Shown here: piece after piece, positions 21,494 to 28,210 of the stretch | Position numbering within the stretch: the first letter of the stretch is position 1 | Layout of the letters: each line of letters begins with the position of its first letter | Origin: CAYWNA01 sp964459305 | Lineage (GTDB): Bacteria; Planctomycetota; Planctomycetia; Pirellulales; Pirellulaceae | NCBI GenBank assembly: GCA_964459305.1 | Contig: CAYWNA010000174.1 | Location: 1-28,210, forward strand | DNA: 28,210 nucleotides | Direction of reading: 5' to 3' | The notes under the pieces: model-generated | Database searches by the model: none | Seen by the model: the letters and a program-made list of their open reading frames with translations, nothing else | Told to the model about the DNA's origin: nothing | Position numbers and translations under genes: made by a program

Positions 21494-22186
21494 TCAGATC
21501 AACGAGTCCATGTTGCTCAGCCCGATGGGCTCGCGACACGTGAACGGTTCACCGTATCGGACCCCGATGGTCTTTCCCCAATAGGCGGCTTCGTCACGCA
21601 GACGATCGAGGAATGTGGGCGGATCTTGTGGTCGCCCCTCGATGAATTGACTGCGATAGCACCCGATCGCGGCGATCTTCTGTTCCCACTGGTCGCTGAT
21701 ATCCAAAATGAACGCCGGCTGAGGGGCGATCCGCAGGTGTACGCAGTAGTAGTTATAGATTTGCTCCGGCTGGTGCGGTTCGCCGGGGATGTCGGATTTG
21801 GACAGTTTGGCCCAAAACCGCGCCGCCTCGACCAGCCCGGTCGCGGCGACGTGGTCAGGATGTGCGTCGATCCAGTAGGGCGCGAACAGCCACCTAGGGC
21901 GCGTTTGCCGGATTGCTGCAGCGAGCTTGTGACGTGCTTCGAGTGTGGGTTCCAAGGAGCGATTGGGCAGACCCAGGTTGTCCCGCCAATCAAGGCCGAG
22001 AATCTCCGTTGCAGCGGCTGTTTCGCGGGCACGGATTTCTGAACTGCCGTGTGGCGTCGGTTCGCCGCTGGTTAGGTCGAGCACGCCGACGCGGAGTCCT
22101 TGGGATTTGAACTTCAGGATCGCCCCGCCCATGCCAAGTTCTGCGTCGTCAGGGTGCGGTGCGATGGCGAGAATATCAAGTCTCAT
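21494..22186 (-). CDS. PIG-L-family deacetylase, BshB1-like
   Basis: 230 aa from ATG 22186 (MRLDILAIAPHPDDAELGMGG); an upstream extension to 22324 is not family-like. Zinc motifs: H11-P-D-D14 and H109-P-D-H112, with GVLDLTSGEPTPHGSSEIRARE typical of the BshB1 branch. C-terminal GKTIGVRYGEPF is also BshB1-like. BshB1 removes acetyl from GlcNAc-malate in bacillithiol synthesis; whether this organism makes bacillithiol is not shown, since BshA and BshC are not in the window, so the symbol is left blank. Divergent from the M32 carboxypeptidase gene with 158 bp between starts; no clear Shine-Dalgarno. Confidence 0.85.
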   Translation of the reverse strand: MRLDILAIAPHPDDAELGMGGAILKFKSQGLRVGVLDLTSGEPTPHGSSEIRARETAAATEILGLDWRDNLGLPNRSLEPTLEARHKLAAAIRQTRPRWLFAPYWIDAHPDHVAATGLVEAARFWAKLSKSDIPGEPHQPEQIYNYYCVHLRIAPQPAFILDISDQWEQKIAAIGCYRSQFIEGRPQDPPTFLDRLRDEAAYWGKTIGVRYGEPFTCREPIGLSNMDSLI

Positions 22187-22344
22187 GGGAGACGTCCGAT
22201 TGTCGAGTGAAATCGAGATGGGTAACGTAGATACACGATGGAAAGCGATGACACCATACTGGCCGCTTTGGCCGCTTGGATCAACGGGTCTGGACGACCG
22301 TAGAGAGATTTGGGACAGATCCATTTACCGAAATGCGAGACCAC

Positions 22345-23865
22345 ATGTCCGAAAAAGACCAAAAGACTTTCGAACAGCTTTGCCAATACGCCCGCGAAAC
22401 GGCGCTTCTGGAATCGGTCGAAGAGCTACTCGGTTGGGACGAACGCACCATGCTGCCACCGGCCGGCGGCGAGTTTCGGGCGGAGCAAATCACGTGCCTT
22501 TCGGGCATGGTGCATCGCCGTCGCACCGATTCACGGGTCGGCCGATGGCTGGACGAGTTGGCCGACAGTCCACTGGCCATCGATCCGCACAGCGACACCG
22601 GCGCCACGATTCGCCAGATCCGACGCGATTATGAGAAACGGAAGAAACTGCCCCAGTTGCTAGTCGAAGAACTGACTCGCACCTCCGTATTGGGGCAACA
22701 GGCGTGGACCGAAGCGCGAAAGAACAACGATTTCGTCACGTTTCTGCCGCTGTTGGAGAGAATCTATGAACTGAAACGCCAGCAGGCCGAAGCGATTGGC
22801 TATGAGGACAATCCCTATGATCCGTTGCTGGATGATTTTGAGCCGAACGCCAAGACAACCGAGCTCGCAAGTGTATTGGCCGGCTTGAGAGACGAACTGG
22901 CGCCGTTCGTGGCAGCAATTGCCGACAGCGGTCGACAGCCAAACACCGGCATTCTCCGTCGCACCTATCCTGTCGACGCACAAGAGAGGCTCGGCAAGCA
23001 GGCTGCGGCGGCCATCGGCTTCGATTTTCAACGCGGCAGGCTGGATGTGACGCACCACCCATTCTGTGCCAGCCTGGGGCCCGACGATTGCCGCATCACC
23101 ACTCGTTACGACGAGCATTCCGTGCCGATGGCTTTCTTCGGCATACTGCACGAAGCGGGCCATGGCATCTACGAGCACGGGCTGCGCAAAGAACAGTTTG
23201 GTTTGCCGCCGGGCACTTACGTATCGCTGGGCATCCACGAATCGCAGTCACGAATGTGGGAGAATGCGGTAGGTCGCAGTCATGCATTCTGGCGTCATTT
23301 CTTCCCCCAGATCCAGAAGCAGTTTCCCGCCGCCTTGACGGACGTGTCACTGGACGATTTCTTTTTCGCGATCAATGACGTGCGACCGTCGCTGATTCGT
23401 GTCGAGGCGGACGAGGCGACGTACAATCTGCATATCATTATTCGCTTCGAATTGGAGCAGTCAGTCATCCGGGGAGACCTGCTCGTGGCCGATCTGCCCG
23501 GTGCCTGGAAAGAGACATACCGCGATTACCTGGGCATCGAGCCGCCGAATGATGCCGACGGTGTGCTCCAGGATATCCACTGGGGCGCCGCGCTGATTGG
23601 GTATTTCCCAACCTACACGTTGGGCAATCTGTACGCGGCTCAGTTTTTCCAGCGAGCGGATGCCGATCTAGGCGGTTTGGGCGATCAGTTCGCCCGAGGG
23701 GAGTTCTCACTGCTCCGCGAGTGGCTTCGCGAGAAGATCCATCGACACGGACAGTGCTACACCGCCTCGGAATTGGTCGAACGCGTCACCGATCGTCCGC
23801 TGTCGCATCAGCCACTGATGGAGTACTTGCGGGGCAAGCTCGGCCCGTTATACGGAATCGGTTAG
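22345..23865 (+). CDS. Carboxypeptidase Taq (M32 metallopeptidase)
   Basis: 506 aa from ATG 22345 (MSEKDQKTFEQLCQYARE); an ATG at 22333 and a longer frame from 22276 exist but fit the family less well. The zinc site is HEAGH (269-273) in GILHEAGHGIYEHG, with the third ligand Glu in IHESQSRMWENAVGR. Other M32 marks: LLGWDERTMLPPAG near the N-terminus, RPSLIRVEADEATYNLHIIIRFELE and DIHWGAALIGYFPTYTLGNLYAAQ. A cytosolic thermostable-type carboxypeptidase that trims C-terminal residues. No operon partner. Confidence 0.94.
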   Translation: MSEKDQKTFEQLCQYARETALLESVEELLGWDERTMLPPAGGEFRAEQITCLSGMVHRRRTDSRVGRWLDELADSPLAIDPHSDTGATIRQIRRDYEKRKKLPQLLVEELTRTSVLGQQAWTEARKNNDFVTFLPLLERIYELKRQQAEAIGYEDNPYDPLLDDFEPNAKTTELASVLAGLRDELAPFVAAIADSGRQPNTGILRRTYPVDAQERLGKQAAAAIGFDFQRGRLDVTHHPFCASLGPDDCRITTRYDEHSVPMAFFGILHEAGHGIYEHGLRKEQFGLPPGTYVSLGIHESQSRMWENAVGRSHAFWRHFFPQIQKQFPAALTDVSLDDFFFAINDVRPSLIRVEADEATYNLHIIIRFELEQSVIRGDLLVADLPGAWKETYRDYLGIEPPNDADGVLQDIHWGAALIGYFPTYTLGNLYAAQFFQRADADLGGLGDQFARGEFSLLREWLREKIHRHGQCYTASELVERVTDRPLSHQPLMEYLRGKLGPLYGIG

Positions 23866-23900
23866 GATCGCTGCAGAAATAATGCTGGCCTTTGTCCGTC

Positions 23901-23917
23901 GTAGCCGAATTCGCCAG
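23901..23917. repeat. Half copy of palindromic repeat family A
   Basis: GTAGCCGAATTCGCCAG matches one arm of the repeats at 671 and 20488. The opposite arm is missing. It lies 24 bp ahead of the -10-like box of the next gene. Confidence 0.65.
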
Positions 23918-23940
23918 GCATGACGCAACTCAGGACATGG

Positions 23941-23946
23941 TATACT
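23941..23946 (+). promoter_or_regulatory. Possible -10 box for the glycosidase-like gene
   Basis: TATACT 47 nt ahead of ATG 23993. No good -35 is seen (ATGACG at 23920 is too close). Confidence 0.3.
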
Positions 23947-23992
23947 GGGCCGCGTGTACGTTCCTTCCGTTTGCCGTAAATGGAGATAGGCC

Positions 23993-26503
23993 ATGACCAC
24001 GAAGCCGAGTAGCGTCTGGGTGATTGCCGTACTCTTGGGATCCAGCATCGGCTCTGCGAGCGCCCAGGATGTCGGTGGCGGGATGATCGATCCTGGGATC
24101 GACACACCCGGGGAGCCCTTTTCTTATTTCGCGAATCCCACTGATGTTATCGGATCGCTTTACTCGCCCGTGGCCAGCGAGGTCACGCCTGAAGGATACA
24201 TCTACACAGGCTTTGGCGAACTGATGTTTTTCGTTGGTAATCCTCCGAGGCCGGCGAACGTGCGGATAAAGACGCTGCGCCAAGGTTACCTGCCCATCGT
24301 GCAGTACCACCTCGTACGAAACGGAGTCCGCTTTCGCTTTAGCATGTTCGCTGCCGATTTGGGAGGAGCACTAGCTGGACTGCCGGTAAACTTTGCCAAG
24401 GTCGAGTTGACGAACGAAGCCAATGAACCGCGTGCGGCATTCTTGAGTTCGGCGTATCGGTTCTCGGCCCCCCGCACCATGCTGTACACGAGAGGCGACT
24501 ACCGTTTCGGTCAGCGGTTCGACTTGATCCCCAAAGAACTCACGTCCAGTCAGACAAGCTACAACCGCGCATGGGCGTATTCATTCACCAAGAACGCCGT
24601 AGTACGCGATGGCCGCGTGCTATACCTGTTCCCAACCGATCCTCAGCCCCATCTTGCCGCGACGGCCGAATCGGATCACGGGCTGCGCACCCTGCGGTTC
24701 CTGAACGGTGAGATCCAGGAGAGATCCTTGCGACAGCACCACACGCCGCAAACGCCCATGGGACTGGTCATGTATCGGTTGCCCCTGCAACCGGGCGAGA
24801 CAAGGGAGTTGGTCTTCAAGATGCCCATCGCGCCTCTCGTGCAGGATTCCGAACAAGCGAGGATGGTCGAGGCGGCCAACTTTCAGGATCACCTACAGGA
24901 GACGATCGTTGCGTGGGAGAACCTGGTCGGCAAAACGTCGCCACTGTGCTTTCCTGAAGCCAAAGTGCAGCAGTACCTCTTGGCCAATACGATTTTTGAC
25001 CTGTTGGCGATTGACAAGATTGGCGACGACCACGCGATGAACGTCAACAAGTTTCAATACCATCGCTATTACCCCGGCAACGCCGCAAACATGATAGTCG
25101 CTCTGGATTACATGCGTTTGGAGGACATCGCAAAGAAGTGCCTCCTTTACGCCCGTAATGCCCAGCAGCCGGACGGGAGAATGGAGAATCCCCACGCCCC
25201 TAGCGCACACCGATGGGAAAACAACGGCTACGTGCTTTGGGCATGGGGGCGTCACTACGAATTGACGCGAGACAGCGCATTCCTCGCTGAGATCTATCCA
25301 CTCGTGGCGGCCGTCGTGGCGTGGGTCAAGGAAAAAGCGAGTGAAGATCCGCTGGGCTTGCTGCCGCCGGTGGCGCTTGCCGACGATGCCATGTTGGCCG
25401 GCGTCCGCCAGACGGGACAGCATATGTGGATACTGATTGGACTAAGAAACGCGGTTCGCATGGCGGAGGCAATGAACAAGCCGGAAGACATCGCAGCGTT
25501 CCGCGCGGTCGAGCAGAGTTTCCGCGACGCCTTCGAAGAAGCCCTCGCGGTTCAATTGGCCAACAGCGACAACGTGATTACACCAGGCTTGGAAGGCACA
25601 ACGGCCGGTAACCATTGGGATAACCTGCTTCTGCTCTATCCCGAACCGCTCTTTGAGCCATTCGAACCGCGTGTGACGGCGACGATCCGAGCATCGCGGG
25701 CAACGTACCAGGAAGGAATCTTATCGTTCGTTCTGCCTCATGCCACCGCCAAACGCGGTGCCCCGGATTGGCCCGACACCACGCGTACCGGCTTGGCGAA
25801 CATGGAGGACGGAGGCTATGCGTTCCAGGCCATGCCGAGTCTGCACTATTGGCAGACTCCGAATAACGCGCAGAACTCGCTGGTGCGGGGCACCCCCGAA
25901 GACCAGCGAGCGGCCGTCGAGGACCTATACGCCTTGCTCGTTCACACAACTTCGACCCACGCACCGCAGGAGTTTGGAACCGTACCCTGGGGCACGCGGG
26001 ATTGCGGGTACCACAGGCTGAACATACTGCCCGACGGCGCTGCTTCGGCCAAAACGATCGAATTGCTGCGGAACATGATCCTGCGCGAGGACGGCAACGA
26101 TCTTGTCCTATTCTCCGCCCTGTCGCCCGAGTGGCTGCGACCGGGCAAAGTGATCGAAACCGCCAATGCCCCAACGAACTTCGGCCCGGTGAGTGTGCGA
26201 CTTGAGGCCCACGCTGGCGGGTTCGAAGTGCGGATCACCGGCCAATTTCGCAATCCGCCCGAACGGCTATCGGCACGGATTCCATGGTTTTTTGAGGTCG
26301 ACAATGTCGTCGTCGATGGCCAGACGGTCACAGCGACGAACGGCAATTTGAACCTGCCGCTCGGCACGAGGGAACTGAAAGTGAGAGGCAGAATCAAAGC
26401 AGAGACACCGCCGATGAGTTTTGAGAACGCCGTGGAACAGTACAAGCAGGAGTACAAGCGGCGATATGACGAGTTCCTTCGCACGGGCATCAGACCGTCG
26501 TGA
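23993..26503 (+). CDS. Secreted six-hairpin-glycosidase-like protein
   Basis: 836 aa, ATG 23993 with GGAGA (23982-23986) upstream. Sec signal MTTKPSSVWVIAVLLGSS with likely cleavage after ASA near residue 24. Residues ~25-320 are beta-rich with a substrate-domain look (YTGFGELMFFVGNPPRP, RFSMFAADLGG). Residues ~330-690 read as an alpha/alpha barrel: NKFQYHRYYPGNAANMIVALDYM, RWENNGYVLWAWGRHYELTRDS, DNLLLLYPEPLFEP, THAPQEFGTVPWGTRDCGYH. The last ~120 residues are a beta-sandwich (PVSVRLEAHAGGFEVRI). The architecture fits glycoside hydrolase families with the six-hairpin fold (GH15/63/78/95-like); I cannot name the family or the acid/base residues. It is 28 bp ahead of the MttB-like gene on the same strand, so they probably share a transcript. 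Confidence 0.7.
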   Translation: MTTKPSSVWVIAVLLGSSIGSASAQDVGGGMIDPGIDTPGEPFSYFANPTDVIGSLYSPVASEVTPEGYIYTGFGELMFFVGNPPRPANVRIKTLRQGYLPIVQYHLVRNGVRFRFSMFAADLGGALAGLPVNFAKVELTNEANEPRAAFLSSAYRFSAPRTMLYTRGDYRFGQRFDLIPKELTSSQTSYNRAWAYSFTKNAVVRDGRVLYLFPTDPQPHLAATAESDHGLRTLRFLNGEIQERSLRQHHTPQTPMGLVMYRLPLQPGETRELVFKMPIAPLVQDSEQARMVEAANFQDHLQETIVAWENLVGKTSPLCFPEAKVQQYLLANTIFDLLAIDKIGDDHAMNVNKFQYHRYYPGNAANMIVALDYMRLEDIAKKCLLYARNAQQPDGRMENPHAPSAHRWENNGYVLWAWGRHYELTRDSAFLAEIYPLVAAVVAWVKEKASEDPLGLLPPVALADDAMLAGVRQTGQHMWILIGLRNAVRMAEAMNKPEDIAAFRAVEQSFRDAFEEALAVQLANSDNVITPGLEGTTAGNHWDNLLLLYPEPLFEPFEPRVTATIRASRATYQEGILSFVLPHATAKRGAPDWPDTTRTGLANMEDGGYAFQAMPSLHYWQTPNNAQNSLVRGTPEDQRAAVEDLYALLVHTTSTHAPQEFGTVPWGTRDCGYHRLNILPDGAASAKTIELLRNMILREDGNDLVLFSALSPEWLRPGKVIETANAPTNFGPVSVRLEAHAGGFEVRITGQFRNPPERLSARIPWFFEVDNVVVDGQTVTATNGNLNLPLGTRELKVRGRIKAETPPMSFENAVEQYKQEYKRRYDEFLRTGIRPS

Positions 26504-26531
26504 TTGGAAGCGGGACGAGGAGGAGTCTGCA

Positions 26532-28013
26532 ATGCTCAAGGGTTTGCTAAGGGTACTGGATGAATCACAGATGGATCGCATCCATGAAGCCGCGCTTCGA
26601 GTGTTGGAGAAGACGGGGCTAGTCATTCGAGGCGACTTTTTGCTGCGGGCACTGGCGGACGCGGGCTGCAGAGTGGATTTCGAAAGCCAACGCGCGTGGT
26701 TCAAGCCGGATCTAGTCGAAACACAGATCGAAGGCCAGCGGGATCGTTACAAAATGGTCCGTTCGTCGCTCTGGTATCCGTTCTGCCGAGAGATGCCTGT
26801 GGACGACGTAGCCCTGCCCGACGAATTCACGTGCGACTACGGGTTTGCTACGCCCACGATCTACGATTATCCCTCCGGCAGATTCCGGTCGCCCACCGAG
26901 CGAGATCAGATCGAGATGATCAAACTTGGGGACGCCTTGGAGTGCGTTCGCGCCGTCTGTGCCCCCTTCATCTGCGGCGATGTCGACCCGCGGATGGAAA
27001 TCATCGAGTCATCACGCGTTCTGCTGCTCAATACGAAGAAGCCGGGATGGGTCGGCACGAGTAGCGCCGCGGAGGTCAAGTATCTGGCCGAAATGGCGGC
27101 GTTGGCGACGGACAACAATCAGGAACGACTGCGAACCGAGCCGCCGATCTTCGTACACGCATACTGCACCACGTCGCCACTGAAACTCGAAGCTCGCTGT
27201 TGCGAAGTGCTGCAAGAGGCCCTGAAGCACAAATTCCCGGTCAATTTTGCCCCCATGCCCATCCTGGGCGGCACCACGCCCGTGACGCCGGCCGGCAGTG
27301 CCGTCATCGCTGCGGCCGAAATTCTGGGCTGCATCACCGCGACGACATTGATCGATCCGGACGTGTTCTATTTCTCGACGGTCATATCGGGCGAGATGGA
27401 CATGAAGACCACGCAGATCTGCTATGCCACGCCCGCCGCCATTTTGACTGATGCCGCCGTGCATCAGCTCTTTAGGTACAAGTACGGCATTGTCTGCAAC
27501 GTCGAACCTGCCTACATCGAAGCCAAGGTTCCCGGAATTCAAGCGGCCTTCATGAAGACCTTTCGCCAAATGGCCCTCGGCAGCACCGTCAGCCATCCTC
27601 TTCCCATCGGTCTGCTGGACAACGGCTCCGTATTCTCCCCCACCCAGGCCATGATTGACCTGGACGTGAGTAAAGCCATCTACGGCTTCGCACGGGGCAT
27701 CGAAGTCAATGAAGACACGCTCTGCGTAGAGCTCATCAACGACCTGGAATTCTGCGAGAAGGGAACCTATCTAGAGAGCGATCACACCCTCAGGTACTTC
27801 CGCGAGATACTCTGGGACAGCCGTTTTTTCGACCGTACCTATCGCCAAGAGGAATCACTTACGACAGGCGAAGCGGATGACGCGATCCTCAGAAAGGCAG
27901 ACCAGGCGTGGCGCGATGTCGTCGCGAAACATCAACCCACCGAAGTGGATTCTCGATTCGCCACAGAACTGGATCGGATCGTCCACGCCGCCCGGAACGA
28001 ATTGCTGCCATAG
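26532..28013 (+). CDS. MttB-superfamily (trimethylamine methyltransferase-like) protein, non-pyrrolysine
   Basis: 493 aa from ATG 26532; a strong GAGGAGG (26516-26522) sits just before it, so the longer frame from 26421 is rejected. Features: MDRIHEAALRVLEKTGLVIRGD (typical first helix), YDYPSGRFRSPTERDQIEMIKLGDAL, TSSAAEVKYLAEMAAL, PMPILGGTTPVTPAGSAVIAAAEILG. Superfamily members transfer methyl groups from quaternary or tertiary amines to a corrinoid protein. There is no internal TAG, so it belongs to the non-pyrrolysine branch (like the glycine-betaine and carnitine enzymes); the stop itself is TAG. No corrinoid protein gene is in the window. It follows the secreted glycosidase-like gene by 28 bp. 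Substrate unknown. Confidence 0.88.
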   Translation: MLKGLLRVLDESQMDRIHEAALRVLEKTGLVIRGDFLLRALADAGCRVDFESQRAWFKPDLVETQIEGQRDRYKMVRSSLWYPFCREMPVDDVALPDEFTCDYGFATPTIYDYPSGRFRSPTERDQIEMIKLGDALECVRAVCAPFICGDVDPRMEIIESSRVLLLNTKKPGWVGTSSAAEVKYLAEMAALATDNNQERLRTEPPIFVHAYCTTSPLKLEARCCEVLQEALKHKFPVNFAPMPILGGTTPVTPAGSAVIAAAEILGCITATTLIDPDVFYFSTVISGEMDMKTTQICYATPAAILTDAAVHQLFRYKYGIVCNVEPAYIEAKVPGIQAAFMKTFRQMALGSTVSHPLPIGLLDNGSVFSPTQAMIDLDVSKAIYGFARGIEVNEDTLCVELINDLEFCEKGTYLESDHTLRYFREILWDSRFFDRTYRQEESLTTGEADDAILRKADQAWRDVVAKHQPTEVDSRFATELDRIVHAARNELLP

Positions 28014-28050
28014 ATGATCCGCACAACGTGGTGCCTGAAAAGGAAACCAA

Positions 28051-28203
28051 ATGCAAGAGACTCCTCCTGAATTCACGGGAAATCCACCCGGCGACTCGGA
28101 GTCGTCACCCGGACCAAAATCGACGGTGCCTGTCCACTCGCCCTACGTCTCACCCAAAGGTAAGCGTTCACAGCCCAGTAACCGTATGACCGGCCCTTCT
28201 TAA
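28051..28203 (+). CDS. Small Pro/Ser-rich hypothetical protein
   Basis: 50 aa, ATG 28051 with AAAAGGAAA (28038-28046) just upstream, 37 nt after the methyltransferase stop. Composition is Pro, Ser and Gly-rich (MQETPPEFTGNPPGDSESSP) with a basic end. No family is recognised; it looks disordered. The ribosome site and position make it a candidate third gene of the operon, but the evidence is thin. Confidence 0.4.
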   Translation: MQETPPEFTGNPPGDSESSPGPKSTVPVHSPYVSPKGKRSQPSNRMTGPS

Positions 28204-28210
28204 TCGTAAT

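Noticed and set aside
26421..26531. Longer N-terminus for the MttB-like protein
   Set aside because: It overlaps the glycosidase-like gene, and the ATG at 26532 has a strong ribosome site and family-like start.
26532..28013. Pyrrolysine-containing MttB
   Set aside because: There is no in-frame TAG inside the gene; the only TAG is the stop at 28011-28013.

Overview
The window looks like chromosomal DNA of a planctomycete (Pirellulales-like). The reasons are the mix of genes (Minf_1886-family protein, Cys-rich lipoprotein, UbiD, M32 and M17 peptidases, MttB-like methyltransferase, FHA-GAF-SpoIIE phosphatase) and the many short palindromic intergenic repeats typical of that phylum. The assignment is by gene style only; no rRNA or marker gene is present. 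No tRNA, rRNA, CRISPR array or recognisable transposase was seen.

Layout. Positions 1-1086 hold the end of a tungsten-type aldehyde:ferredoxin oxidoreductase (AOR) gene, its four-cluster ferredoxin and a MoaD-like sulfur carrier, probably one functional unit for a tungstopterin enzyme. Positions 1144-3994 (minus) hold an FHA-GAF-SpoIIE phosphatase and a UroD-family protein. Positions 4043-12250 are an accessory island. It contains a large 5'-truncated polymorphic-toxin gene (beta-solenoid, coiled coil, pretoxin region, Hint domain with two membrane segments, nuclease-like tip) and its putative immunity gene. A second, headless Hint-toxin cassette follows with its own immunity gene and a lipoprotein gene. 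Four copies of a ~130-bp element, which is itself the first part of the cassette, punctuate the island. A decayed BlaI-like repressor gene lies at 12251-12594.

Positions 12769-16708 (plus) carry a Cys-rich lipoprotein, then a run of PSP1/RicT-like protein, Minf_1886 protein, small membrane protein and gingipain-like C25 peptidase. Leucyl aminopeptidase (16709-18169, minus) converges on the peptidase with stop codons abutting. A UbiD-family decarboxylase, a glycine-zipper lipoprotein, a BshB1-like deacetylase (minus), an M32 carboxypeptidase, a secreted six-hairpin-glycosidase-like protein and an MttB-superfamily methyltransferase complete the window. Intergenic regions from 18170 onward carry several families of palindromic repeat.

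The part most worth study is 4249-11990. A modular Hint-toxin locus appears to keep a spare tip cassette that shares an 816-bp gap-free homologous block with the main gene, so toxin tips could be swapped by recombination. The Hint domain itself appears to cross the membrane twice between its catalytic Cys block and its TxxH/HN blocks.
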